NCBI GenBank assembly: GCA_016748015.1
Contig: JAAOMT010000254.1
Coordinates: 124,001 to 188,000, forward strand
Reading direction: 5' to 3'
DNA: 64,000 bases
Source: Geosiphon pyriformis
Lineage: Eukaryota > Glomeromycota > Glomeromycetes > Archaeosporales > Geosiphonaceae
In this document: positions 9,961-20,707 of the stretch, in pieces
How positions within the stretch are numbered: the first letter of the stretch is position 1
How the letters are laid out: the number at the start of each line of letters is the position of its first letter
Position numbers and translations under genes: made by a program
Notes under the pieces: model-generated
What the model saw: only the letters and a program-made list of their open reading frames with translations
The model's database searches: none
What the model was told of the DNA's origin: nothing

Positions 9961-12160
9961 AGTATGATCCAACCACCATCTAAAAATTAAGACTAAACTA
10001 AGTAATCCAGGGCTAGATATAATTCATGTGCTTACTATATGTAACCAGCTATTCGAGTCAGTTTAGGCTATACTACACTGATACATCAAAAGAAAACTTA
10101 TTCAAAGAAGACATCTTTTGAACAATCTCAAATAATGTAGCATTATTACTAACCAAACTAACTAACCACTTAGCTGTTTTAAAGGCATCAGCCTTTACAA
10201 CAGCAGATTCATATTCTCAAAGAAACATCAAATTAGAAAACATATCATCATCAAAAGATAACAAACTTACATAAGGGCCAGACATATCAATGTTTTTAAA
10301 ACCACACTCAGCTTTCAGAATGACCACTTTTCACTCCAACTTACCAACAGCTCTGCTAAAAGTACTTATGTGAACCAAAACTTCATTGACTTTAAGACCA
10401 AGAGCAGAACTTAAAACCAGATTACTATTAACAAATTGTTTAAAAACTTTGAACATAAAGTCAACAGGCTTAATAATAGATTCAACCAAAACAGAAAGCT
10501 TGGCCAAATTAGATTCCAAAAATGCCAGCCGAAAAGACATCAAAGAATTTTCAACAATCACAAGAAAAGCAGAAATTACCAAAGAAGAAAACTCAGAAAA
10601 AACAAGAAGAACAAATGCCTTTATATAAGACAAAAAACCAACAAAATGTGGTTTAAACACCTTGGAAGTCTTAGAATGAGGAGGTGGAGCAATCTTGTAG
10701 TTCACAGCCAAGTAGTTTATCTCTTAACACTGAAAACAATGCCAGCAACCAGGGGTTTCCCACCAGATATGGCATTTTTTTAGTGTACCAGTCTTTAGTA
10801 TCACAGCATCCAAATCAACCTGAAAACCAAATGTAACCAGAGCAAATTGAGAACAATGACCAGACTCAGAAGACTGGAGAATGAAACATGTCTGACCACC
10901 AACTTAAGAAATCATATTACTAATTTTAAAAGCTGTGCAGCCAGAAGAAAAATTAACCAACTTGGTCTTAAATCTATAATAAAACAAAATAGTTTCATTT
11001 TAATTTACTAAAGGGAGAATTCTAATACTATCTTTACTTATCAAAACTAACCAGTAATTAAGAACAGTTGTAATAGCATCCAAATTCTTAAAATAAACAA
11101 CAACATATTGCCAAATACCAGCAGGTCTTGATTGAATACAAAAAATTTCATTAAAAACACCAAAAGCCATCTTAATATTAGCAACAGATATATCCAAAAG
11201 CACATCACACAATGTAATAGCAACAGAAAGGAAGCCAGACTCAGAAATCACCAAAGACTTGGCAATTTTAAGAGTAATAAGACAAACAAAACTTGTAAGC
11301 TCAACCAAAAATGCAGTATTCAAAGAGTTTTGGAAAGCAAACTCCATACAAAAAAGCTTTACATTATTTTTTAAAACAGACTTTGCACTCAAAAAACCAT
11401 GCACAGATTGAAATACAATCTTAATATAAACCAGTTTGATCTTGAAAATAGCATTAAGCACCAGAGTGAAGGCCATCTATTCAGTAAATCTTTAATAACT
11501 AGTAATAGTTTCTTAAGCACCACCAGAAGTAGCACCAAAAACCAAAAGAGGGGATGATTCAATATTTATTTGGTCAGCCCAGTTCTCAAGAACAGATAAT
11601 ACCACAGGAGATAATTGTTTTGTTTTTAAAACCAGTGATGATCTGCCAGAAAACATTATATTTGGCAATACAGCCAGTAATTAATCTTGGCCCATCTTAA
11701 ATAACATACCAGATAATACAACAGAGATCTTATTTGAGATCTTATTTGGAACCACAAAAGAGTTCGGTATAACAATAGCAGAGACAAGCAACTGTCCTCA
11801 CTTTTTTGAACTTTTGGTCTTTTTGACCATTTTCTTTGAAGAGGAGATGCTAAAAGCACCAAATATTGAAGCTATGGAGAAAAATACTAACTTATTAACT
11901 GGTGTATTATTAAACACTTTTAACCTCTTAGTAGAGGTAGAAACAACATTGGAACTAACCCAAGTGTGTCTCTTTAAAAGAACTTTGACTGGTAAAAAAC
12001 CAGCCAATGATGGGAAAGTTGCTTCAATAACTACCAAAAGCAGCTTTTCATGATTACCAAATAAAAGAAATACTTCTAAAATGTTCTGTCTGGTTGCTTC
12101 TACAACAGAAAAAGCTTTTCTAATTGAAATTTTATTAGATATCTCAGGAAAAATATCAAG
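9961..12160 (-). pseudogene. LINE ORF1 (copy E1), main part, decayed and interrupted
   Basis: The minus strand reads IRKAFSVVEATRQNILEVF (about 12100), LAGFLPVKVLLKRHTW, KMVKKTKSSKK, SVHGFLSAKSVLKNNVKLF (about 11380), AGIWQYVVVYFKNLDAI, GGQTCFILQSSESGHCSQFA and GTLKKCHIWWETPGCWHCF. A zinc-knuckle position follows, reading CFQC*EINYLAVNY (about 10715-10760; His and last Cys now Tyr, one stop). FKPHFVGFLSYIKAFVLLVF and later helical segments end near 9990. The ORF start lies beyond the pogo insertion, at about 17558. The reading frame is broken by stops and at least one indel. The RNA-binding role is inferred from the family only. Confidence 0.72.
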
Positions 12161-12374
12161 TACAGTGAATTTTCTCTATAGTTCCTTTGGTTATAGTTAC
12201 TATCTTTTTATAATTACATTTTTTTAAAAACCAAAACCATTTATATATAATATTATCTCTTTATAGTCACTTTTACTATATATATCTTTTTATAGTTCCT
12301 ATCTTCACAAATATAATAGCAAAATATAAGTAATTTCCACTCTTTATAGTCACACTATAATCATATGTCATCTC

Positions 12375-12430
12375 ATATTTAATTAGACATGTAAGGTATC
12401 TCAAATTATAAAAGGTGCCCCAAATATTAT
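12375..12430. repeat. Left arm of an internal inverted repeat
   Basis: The stretch containing AATTAGACATGTAAGGTATC and CAAATTATAAAAGGTGCC matches, in inverted orientation and with about 80-85 percent agreement by eye, the sequence at 15668-15745. Both arms are inside the pogo ends. They bracket the minisatellite, the solo LTR and the two pseudogenes. They could be the ends of a second DNA element nested in the first. Confidence 0.45.
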
Positions 12431-12624
12431 TTTAAAATATTGACCCTATTTTGCATTTAAGTATTGCAATAATAAGACTTATATTAATCTATTATTGTTT
12501 GCTTTATTTATTAATTTTATTATTTTATTGGTATAATTTTAAAAGTTACAACAAGCAAATTGGTATAAAATAGCATGTTCTGTCTTGTCTTAGTGACAAA
12601 TATTGAATAATTGCCCAAGCCACT

Positions 12625-12802
12625 AAGTAAATTTATTTAGCATTGCTGTGATAATTGCCATAACTATTCAAAGGTAAGTGAAGTAAATTATCATTGTTAC
12701 ATTGATTGTCAAGACTATCCAAAGGTAAATGAATCTGATTATTATTGTCATATTGATTGCCATAACCATTTAGAAGTAAGTGAATTTAATTAATATATTT
12801 GT
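12625..12802 (-). repeat. 51-bp coding minisatellite, left half
   Basis: About three and a half units of a 51-bp repeat (unit starts near 12625, 12672, 12723 and 12774). On the minus strand a unit translates as 17 residues of the type LNGYGNQYDNNNQIHLP, and the period is an exact multiple of three. A solo LTR with TTGT duplications splits the fourth unit at 12803. The array resumes at 13773. This looks like the fossil of an Asn-rich tandem-repeat protein. Confidence 0.6.
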
Positions 12803-13772
12803 TGTTACCAGTAGAATTTAGCTATTAATTAGCATAAAATTACCCTCATAATTCCTATTATTAATTAGCATATATTATTATTATTTCAATTATTACTTAT
12901 TATTTAATCAAATTATCAAATATTATTACTCAATCAATAATCCGATTTGTACTCTAGAAATTAAGATAATCAAATTACACAATACCTTAAACCATTTAAC
13001 ATAGTCAAAATTCGCTGAAATCAATAAAAATTGGCCGAAATAATTAATAGTTCAGTAAAATAACTTGTAGTTTACTAAAATGTATCTTTAGTTCACCCAA
13101 ATTGTAGCAAAGAGAAAAGTGCAAGTTCAAAGACTAATACTACAGCAAGTTATATAAAAGAAAAGCTTCTCTTTTCAAGAAAATATATCTTCTCACAGTA
13201 TCTTAACATAGTATCTCACTTTAAATATCTTAATTAGAACAAATCACCTTTTACATTCAAATAAAAATTAAATATTCGAAAACCAAATCCTTAAAATTAT
13301 TATACTTGAAATTCTCTCAAACACAATTAACATTTCGAAATTGATTAGCTACCAATTTCAGTAAACTGTTAGTAATTCCAGGCCTGAATAGAAAACGTTT
13401 CCCTTGATAAAATTCTATTTCTTTTACATTTCTTTTATTTTCTTTTCTTTTCTTATTATAATCATTAGGGTAGCCTACAGACAAGATTCTTGTAGAAGAG
13501 TTAACTTTTACAGCAAAGTAACTACACATTTTTAATGAGCTTCCAGATGAGCAATTCTTGGAAAAGAGTTGATGTTTATTACAACATAACTACATACAAT
13601 AACTGGTAAAAAATTGGCCATTCCACTTATAAGCCCAGCAGTTCAAATTATAGGAGATAATTTGAAGATAAATTCAGTTATTGGAGGTTCAATTACTTCC
13701 AAAAAACGTGAAATTAACAACAGACAAACAGTGACAACATTCAAAAAAAGAGACCAAAAACCTCTGGTAACA
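12803..13772 (+). mobile_element. Solo LTR, family I type, + orientation
   Basis: The 970-bp LTR runs from TGTTACCAGTAGAATTTAGC to AACCTCTGGTAACA. It is the inverse of the LTR bounding elements A and D, so it lies in the opposite orientation to them. TTGT occurs at 12799-12802 and again at 13773-13776, a perfect 4-bp target duplication. No internal region is left, so it arose by LTR-LTR recombination. Confidence 0.9.
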
Positions 13773-14010
13773 TTGTGTGGATTGTCATAACTGTCTAAAG
13801 GTAAGTGAATTACTATTATTGTATTGATTACTAAGACCATCTAAAGGTAAATGAATCTGATTATTATTGTTGCATTGATTGTTAAGGCCATTAGGAGGTA
13901 AGTAACTAAATTATCATTGTTATATCAATTTTTAAGGCTATTGGAAGATAAGTGAACTGAATTATTATTGTCATATAAATTGTTGTGACTGTTTGGAGGT
14001 ATTTTTTAAA
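13773..14010 (-). repeat. 51-bp coding minisatellite, right half
   Basis: Continuation of the array interrupted at 12803. Units start near 13800, 13846, 13897, 13948 and 13999; the first is shortened to about 46 bp and the last is decayed. The minus strand reads, for example, IHLPLDSYDNPHN at the junction and variants of LPNGLNNQCNNNNQIHLPL. Together with the left half, roughly eight units are present. Confidence 0.6.
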
Positions 14011-14029
14011 AATGTAAAAATTTCAAATT

Positions 14030-14795
14030 AGATTTTCATTATCTATTCTGTTTAAATACTGGAAACTTTATAGCAATAGATAAATTAGGAAATTATTACT
14101 TTCATGGCAAAGATATTAATTAGAACACAGGTCAAGCTGTCAAATTATATCAAAAGACAAGTAATGCAGAAAATTCTGCTACAATGAACAATTTAGATTA
14201 TTGCTATTAGTATGACAAAAGTATTAATTAGAACAAAAGTCAAGGAGTTGAATTATATTAAAAGACTATTGATACAAAGAATTCTGAAGCAATAACTTGA
14301 TTAGGTCATTGCTATCAATATGGTAAAGATGTCAATCAAGACACAAATCAAGCTGTCAAATTGTATCAAAAGGCAAGTGATACAGAAAATTCTGAAGCAA
14401 TGACTTAATTAGGACATTGCTACTTTAATGGCAAATGCATCAATCAGAACATGGATCAAGCTGTCAAATTGTATTGAAAGATGGCTGATATGGAAGATTC
14501 TGGGACAATAAATTAGATAGATTATTACTACTTTAATGGCAAATGCGTTGATCAGAACATGAGTAAAGTGGTCAAATTTTTTTGAATCATAGTTGATGCA
14601 GGAAATTTTGGTGCAATGAATTGGTTAAGTTATTGCTATGAGTATGACAAAGGTGTTGATAGGACAAGAGTGAAAGGGTCAAATTATATCAAAAAGCAGT
14701 TGATGCAGAAAGTTTTACTGCAATGTACAATTTAGATTGTTGCTATGAGTGTAATGATGTTGATCAGAATAAGAGGAAATTCCATATGTTATTGT
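14030..14795 (+). pseudogene. Sel1-like repeat protein pseudogene
   Basis: On the + strand five or six degenerate repeats of about 36 residues follow each other. Examples are KLGNYYFHGKDIN, QAVKLYQKTSNAENSATMNN, LGHCYQYGKDVNQDTNQAVK, LYQKASDTENSEAMT and LGHCYFNGKCINQNMDQAVK. This is the Sel1-like (TPR-related) pattern, with Leu-Gly, Cys-Tyr, Gly and Ala-Val at set positions. Sel1-repeat proteins are protein-interaction scaffolds and are abundant in arbuscular mycorrhizal fungi. Nearly every repeat carries a stop (TAG, TAA or TGA) and the last two show indels, so the gene is dead. It lies inside the pogo ends, next to the minisatellite. Confidence 0.75.
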
Positions 14796-14803
14796 TTACC
14801 TAA

Positions 14804-15345
14804 ATCCTAAAACTCAATTTGTTGGTCAAAACTCCACTTGATCTGACCAAACAAGCTTTCAAGTTGACTACACAAAAGGTTTTTATTCAATATTGCCTCA
14901 CTAATGGGCAAGGAAAGAGGAAAGCACAAACTTAATAATACTTCAACTTTACTATTATCATTGATCCTGCTTGAAACCACTTTGATAATTACCCAATCAC
15001 TCACAGTGATTATTCCAAACATCTTAATTTCTTATAAGGCTATGTTATAGAAATGTTTTTTATTGTGTTGTATGGATGCTTTGAAGTTAAATCATACATT
15101 GGCCCATACCTTGATTGATATCTTCCATTTTATCTCTGTAATTACAATTATCATATTATGTATCTTGATTGCCCAATCAACTGGCTCTTTTCCATAGCTT
15201 CCAGATATTTTATATTGTGAACAAACTTTGACTTAGCCATTGAATACCAATACAACACTATAGATAACTGATGAAATGAATTTGCAATATGTTGCCTTAT
15301 TGGTATTGAGAATAGATTGTGATGCTTTATGTTTCATCATTATGT
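14804..15345 (-). pseudogene. Nuclease-like (PD-(D/E)xK pattern) protein pseudogene, C-terminal part
   Basis: The minus strand reads NKATYCKFISSVIYSVVLVF, then YKISGSYGKEPVDWAIKIHN followed by MIIVITEIK, then MFGIITVSDWVIIKVVSSR and LESLFGQIKWSFDQQIEF, ending at a stop near 14804. The spacing of PVDW and ITEIK resembles the D...ExK core of PD-(D/E)xK nucleases as found in large fungal effector-like families. The assignment rests on this pattern only. Three internal stops (after VLVFNG, before FNFKAS, before EIKMFG) show that it is dead. The upstream part could not be followed past about 15345. Confidence 0.45.
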
Positions 15346-15842
15346 TTTTAATTAATAAACTCGTGAAGCATATCAGTAAGTGTTTTTAGAGTAGAAAAAT
15401 AAATTGTCAACTACTTTTATTAGCTGTGATGTTTACATAATTGATATAAACATTACTGTATTTGAAGGACTTGACAATATAACATTGTGTTATCTTCTAT
15501 GTAATTATGTAAGTATGTGGAGGATCAAATTGACAGCCTTTATTATTGATTATTAGTTGGAAATAAGAGGCAAAAAGTGTTACAAATGCATTATTTAAAT
15601 TAGGTTTCTTTTTACCAAGAATCTGTCATTTGCACTTAAAATCCTATAGTTGAATTAAAACCTTCATTTTTATAATTTGGCTGCTTTTTATAATTTGAGG
15701 CACCTCATATAACATGAAACACCTTACATGTCTGATTAGATATAAGGCAAAATAATGTTTGAGACATAACAGATACATCAATGCATTATAAAAGCAAAAT
15801 ACAATAAAAAATGTGTTCTTATTAACATGCTAAAAAATGCGA
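15346..15842. other. Non-coding stretch inside the pogo element, with right arm of the inverted repeat (15668-15745)
   Basis: No frame was found. The segment 15668-15745 contains CACCTTACATGTCTGATTAG and is the inverted partner of 12375-12430. A doubled 'TTATAATTTG' motif lies at 15670-15700. The rest is AT-rich sequence leading to the transposase. Confidence 0.45.
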
Positions 15843-17384
15843 ACCAAAAGTGAGCAGCAATCTTCTTAGAGACTAAAAAGGCTCTCTGCCAGTATAAACT
15901 AAAGCATCCTGACTACTTAGCAAATAGACTTATCAAAATATTCAATCTAAAAGTTGACCACTCCACTGTAACAAAGATACTTATAAAATCAGACTGATAG
16001 ATTGAAAAGAATGTATCTGACAACTCTGGTCAATTGACAAAGGACAAAAAAGAGATGTTTATAAAGATAAATGATGTATTAGAAGAATGGATGCTTAGAA
16101 CACTAGCTATCAACTGCATTCTTACTGGAAAATTTTTACAAACAAAAGCCCTCAAGTTTGCTGAAAAGTTTCTGGAAGAAAATAACTTTAAAGCATCAAA
16201 TGGTTGGTTAGAAAAGTTCAAGAAATATTATAATTTGCACCACATTAAAATGCATGGTGAAGCAAACAATGCCCTCTTGGAAATTTTACCAGAGGAATGA
16301 GAGAAACTACATAAGATTATCAGTAAATATAATCTAAATAATGTTTACAATGTCAATAAGACAGCATTATTTTTTAGAATGCCACCAAATACAACTTTGA
16401 CAACAAGATCTATCTCTGGTACCAAGCATAATAAGAGTTGAATTATCATACTTCTTGCTTGTAATGCAACAGACAACATCAAGTTGCAGTCTTTAATTAT
16501 TGGCAAAGCCACAAAGCCATAATGTTTTCACAATATTAATATAAATACACTTTTAATCACTTATCATTACAATACAAAAGCATAGATACAAACTGATATT
16601 TTTAATGAATGACTTAATTCATTAAATGAAGAAATATGTCACAAGAAAAAAAAGATTTGCTATTGCTTAATAATACTGGTCCCCATAGTAGAAAACCTTC
16701 TGTATTATCTAATATTATGATTAGATACCTACTATCCAATACAATATCTCATTTGCAATTATTAGATGCAGGAATTATTGCATTCTTTAAGACACAATAC
16801 TGAAAGTTGTTTTTTTTCTATCTTATTAATTAGTATAATGACAAGATTTCAATATTAACAATAACATTAAAGGATGCAGTTGATTTTCTAATTGATGCAT
16901 GGTCAGTAGTAACAACAACTACAATCCAAAACTGTTGGCATCATATGGGAATTCTGAATAATAGTCAAATATTAGTCCATCTATTAGATATGAACAAGAA
17001 CTCTTACAAGAAGTACAAGTTCTTATTGAGCACATTGATATTGACAAGCTATTGGCAATAGACTTCATTAATATTGACAAGTTTAAACCATTATTTACTT
17101 ATGTCTTAGAGAATGAAATTGTAAATCTTATTAACAACAAATATAGTGAAAATTCTAATGCAAATAAAAATTTAGAAAGTAAAAATAAAGATGAACCTTT
17201 GCTTTTACTATCTATACATCAAAATAAAACTGTACTTGAAGATACATTGCACTATTGTAAAGAACAGTATAATAAAAAAGTTGATTCAGACTTTTTTAAA
17301 ACTTTGAGAACATTAATTTGTAATACTGTTCTCAAAGTTCAAGAAGAGAAAAAACAGTTGCAAATAGATAGCTTTTTTAAATAA
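15843..17384 (+). pseudogene. pogo/Tigger-type transposase, inactive
   Basis: Degenerate N-terminal helix-turn-helix region (ETKKALCQYKLKHPDYLANR, HSTVTKILIKSD), then a CENP-B-type DNA-binding domain in a clear open frame (16034-16297: FLQTKALKFAEKFLEENNFK, ASNGWLEKFKKYYNLHHIKM). The DDE nuclease follows: NVYNVNKTALFFRMPP, LLLNNTGPHSRKPSVLS, LQLLDAGIIAFFKTQY, then DAWSVVTTTTIQNCWHHMGI. The first two catalytic aspartates are Asn (codons 16355-16357 and 16669-16671) and the third is kept. Stops and frame changes occur throughout. The last open part (17052-17384) ends EEKKQLQIDSFFK, a usual pogo-type C-terminus. The family cuts and pastes at TA sites. Confidence 0.88.
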
Positions 17385-17527
17385 AATATATATAATTAAT
17401 TATTATATTATGCATGTAATATATAGATTATGTGATAAGATATTAATTATTTTTTATAGTCTCATCTTTCTATAATCACCACAAATGTGTTGACCAAAAA
17501 GTGTGATTATAAAGAGAGTTTACTGTA

Positions 17528-17560
17528 TAGCTTTTTTACTCTTTGCTCTAATCATGATCA
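17528..17560 (-). pseudogene. Start of LINE E1 ORF1, displaced by the pogo insertion
   Basis: On the minus strand an ATG near 17558 opens MIMIRAKSKK, which continues across the pogo element into LDIFPEISNK at 12160. Copy E4 has the matching KAKSKKVLNI near 28412. This places the ORF1 start and shows that the transposon landed about ten codons into the gene. Confidence 0.55.
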
Positions 17561-18290
17561 TAAAATTAAAAAGATAAAGAGTTTTTTTATTTGTTTTATT
17601 GTAATATTATGCTTTAAATATTTGATATTTATTTTATTTTATAGCTTTATTTAATGTTTTTGTTATATTTTTACTTTATTTCTAACTTTTTAATATTTGT
17701 TTTTTTACTAAATAAAACTAAAACTTTTTTCATAATTTTGAACTTGCTTACTGAAATTTTTAATAATATTTTTTAAATAAAGCTTTTATTAAAAACAACT
17801 TTTTAATTTTAAACTCAATTTTTTTAATAACTTAACTATTTTTAAGTTAAATAAATTTTTAAAATAATATTAATATATTTTACATTTTTAATAAGATTGT
17901 TAAATTTTTAATTTAAAGTTTCTTTTTTATTTGCTAATTATTTTTTTAACTTTTTGTTTTTTTTTAATAATTTTTAATTTTTTTGTTTAAGTTCTAATAT
18001 TATTATATTTGTTATATTTTTTATTTTATTTTTGTTTATTTTTTTAACATATTTAAAATATATTTTTTATAAAACTATATTAAATATATAATTATTTTAA
18101 TATTTTTTTTATTTAAGCTTTAAAATTTAAAACAAAAAAAGCTATTAATATTTATATATAATAAACTATAAAAACTTCTTTTTTTTCTATGTCTTAAATT
18201 TACAAAAGAGTATATATTTTTTGAAAAAAAGTTTTTAATCATTTAGTATGATAAACCCAAATTATTTTTACTTAATTATAAGGTTATTAT
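17561..18290. other. AT-rich spacer, no gene seen
   Basis: More than 85 percent A and T by eye, with long T runs and TTTAAA and TTTTTAAT motifs and no frame of note. By position it should include the 5' leader of LINE copy E1, on the minus strand. Confidence 0.5.
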
Positions 18291-18299
18291 TGGTTCTAA

Positions 18300-19839
18300 T
18301 ATTGCTATTTTAAAAAATTTTGTTAAGAATTCTTATTCAATTATGAATACCAAATCTGTCTTATCAAAAAAAAAAGAATGGTGTTTTAGAAGATATTGTT
18401 AATGTTAAAAATGTTTTTACTAAAAAATTAAGTGGTTGTTCTTAGTACTTAGATACTAGTAACACTACTGAATCTAATAGTATTAACATAAAAGAAAAGT
18501 ATTTGATTAAAAAGACTAGTATTAACTATGAAGAGAAAAATACTTTTGATAAAAAAAATGTTAACTAAACTCTAAAAGGCTCATGAATTAAAACCAAGAA
18601 AACTTTAGAAAAACTATTAAGAAAAATCAATTTTTTAAATAATGATAATAATAATAATAATAATAATATTTTATTAGATGTTTTACTGGCTTTTTTTTTT
18701 CCATTAAAGAATTTGGTTAATGTTTTTGTTAAGAAGTCATTTATTTTGAATATTGGCTTAAATAAGATAGTTGGGAAGTCTTCTTAAGAAAAGCTGGTGG
18801 TAATTAAGAAAATGTTTTCAAAAATCAATGGTTTTGAGAAAATTTTTAACCCCTTAAAATTTGTTGAAATCATTAAAGCAATCTTTATTTCTGAATTTAG
18901 CTTAATACAGACAACTAATTTGGCAAAGACCAAAGATGTTTCTGTGAATATTAATCTCAAGAAATCTACTGAGTGTTTAGATTAAGCTGTAGTAATAAAA
19001 AAAATTTCAATTAAAACATTAGCTAAGACTATATGTACTGTGCTATTTAAGTTTGGATTAATTAAGTTGATCAAGATACAATTGATAAGAATGTAACAGA
19101 AGACTGTAATAGAATTTGACTAAATTGAATATACTAATTTGTTCACAGTAAAATAATCTATTCTGATCAGAAAGAATGTTATGTATATAGCAAAGGCTAA
19201 TAAAGACAAAAATTTATGAGATACAAGAGACTGTAATAAGGCATTGTTCTATATATTACCAATAAAAACAAATGCTCACAACATTTGGAATTTTATTGGA
19301 TTAGTTGGTAAAAAAACATGTATTATTAATTAATATTTAATTATATATGCCCAATTCAAATGTGCTGTTGTTTGTTTTAATTCTGTTGAGTTACTTAATG
19401 CTATTATAGAAATCATATTAGTACTAAGAAATGTCAATTTGCACTGGTTTTGTCTGAATTCTGCCAAGTATGAGAATATAAATCATATGTTATTGGTCTG
19501 TTTTGTAGATGAAAATCTTTTTTGGTGGTTTTCTTCACAAAATATTGTTAAACACAAATAAAAACAGATTGACAAATATCTATGTCAAACATTCAGCTTC
19601 TATTACTTGTTCAATTACTTTTGGCAATGTCTTTTGAACAAAAATTGTTAGTGAATTTTTTTCTCTTTTTTCTATACATAATAGTTTATCAAATTCTGGC
19701 TTTTCTTTAGAAGTAAAACATATTCTGTCAGTTTCAGATAAATTGAATAGTAAATTTGCTGCTCTTAAACACAGTTTTATCAGTCTTGTGAAGCAAGTTG
19801 GTAAGCTGGCTAAGAAGTTGAATACACTTAGGCCAAAGA
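18300..19839 (+). pseudogene. LINE ORF1 (copy E3), decayed
   Basis: The + strand gives ORF1-like stretches: NTKSVLSKKK near 18340, an Asn microsatellite (AAT repeats, 18640-18665), LKNLVNVFVKKSFILNIGLN, then KMFSKINGFEKIFNPLKFVE and IIKAIFISEFSLIQTTNLAK (open at 18797-18982). VVIKKISIKTLAKTICTVLF, ALFYILPIKTNAHNIWNFIG, GKKTCIIN and VNLHWFCLNSAKYENINHML follow. The GFG...FISE block matches the GFGRTT...FTSE block of copy E2. The zinc-knuckle cysteines near 19470 are largely lost. Stops interrupt every 30-90 codons. It runs into an LTR-like repeat at 19840. Confidence 0.65.
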
Positions 19840-20707
19840 TATTACAGGTAATTATTTAAGATATTGGTATAAATAACAAATCCATAACTTGGTACTCAAT
19901 AGCTAATGATGTTTATAATTTCTAAAAATTTTAAAGTTTGAAGATTTTGGTTGAATCTTTTATATAATAAACAGAAATTCAATTGATAGTTTTTTTTGTG
20001 AATTTCTTTCTTTAATATAGTAATTAGTTTATTCTGGCAGTTATGTCTTTCTGGTAAGCTATCCTTAAATTTTTATTCTTATTTCAGGTTTTTTACCAAG
20101 CTATTCTTGATGTAATAAACAACAAAGAAACAAAACAAAAAAAAATAAAATAAAATAAGAAATTAGTATTCTATTAATTATTATGATTAAGAGCTATTGG
20201 TTCAATGTGGTTAAGTATTGAATTCTATTAACATAAAGTATTAATAGTATAGAAGTAATTAATATTTTTAATCAAATAACAATAATATAAATTGGATAAT
20301 AAATAGATATTTTATTAATATTGATATATTTCTACTTTAAGTTATAAAAAACTATCTTTTGAAAGAAGAGTATTGGAATTCTGAACTCTATTAAATTCTA
20401 AATACTTTTTCTGCTTTTAACACTTTTACTATATATATATAATTTGTGTTATATGAGATTCTTAAAAATCCTGTAATTCTCTAAAAAAAATTTAGCAATT
20501 CTGTAATTTTTAATTTTTATAAATAATATTATTTTCTCTTTTTAATATTAAGTTTTGTTAAGAATTTTTAAATCTCTCTTTTGAATTAGCTTTATAACTT
20601 TTTTTTGAGAATTATTTAGACAATATTGGTTTGTAATTTTTCAAATTGGATATTAGTAATTTTTCCCAATTGGTTAATAGTTATCATGTCTATTATTGAG
20701 TATAACA
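19840..20707. repeat. LTR-like repeat, diverged copy of the 4039-4901 solo LTR
   Basis: It begins TATTACAGGTAATTATTTAA and ends GAGTATAACA, compared with TGTTACAG and GAGTAACA in the better copy. Shared internal segments include ACAAATCCATAACTTGGTAC, TTCTGGCAGTTATGTCTTTC and AAGAGCTATTGGTTCAATGT. Flanks do not show a convincing duplication. It abuts the left end of relic G and could be its 3' LTR or an independent solo LTR. Confidence 0.6.

Larger units (their letters stand above)
12163..17525 (+). mobile_element. pogo/Tigger-type DNA transposon with internal cargo, inserted in LINE E1
   Basis: The ends are imperfect inverted repeats: CAGTGAATTTTCTCTATAG at the left and, on the other strand, CAGTAAACTCTCTTTATAA at the right, each flanked by TA (12161-12162, 17526-17527), the Tc1/mariner-pogo target duplication. 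The LINE ORF1 (copy E1) reads on across the junction: RAKSKK lies on the right side and LDIFPEISNK on the left. The whole interval is therefore an insertion. The transposase pseudogene fills 15.84-17.38 kb. The remaining 3.4 kb holds a solo LTR, a 51-bp minisatellite, a Sel1-repeat pseudogene and a nuclease-like pseudogene. Whether these were captured cargo or later insertions is not settled. Confidence 0.75.

Noticed and set aside
12163-17525. Two unrelated pogo fragments instead of one element
   Set aside because: The LINE ORF1 frame continues across the two ends, and TA flanks are present on both sides, which fits a single insertion.
17561-18290. Mitochondrial DNA, suggested by the extreme AT content
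   Set aside because: No mitochondrial gene, tRNA or intron is seen, and the flanks are nuclear LINE copies.
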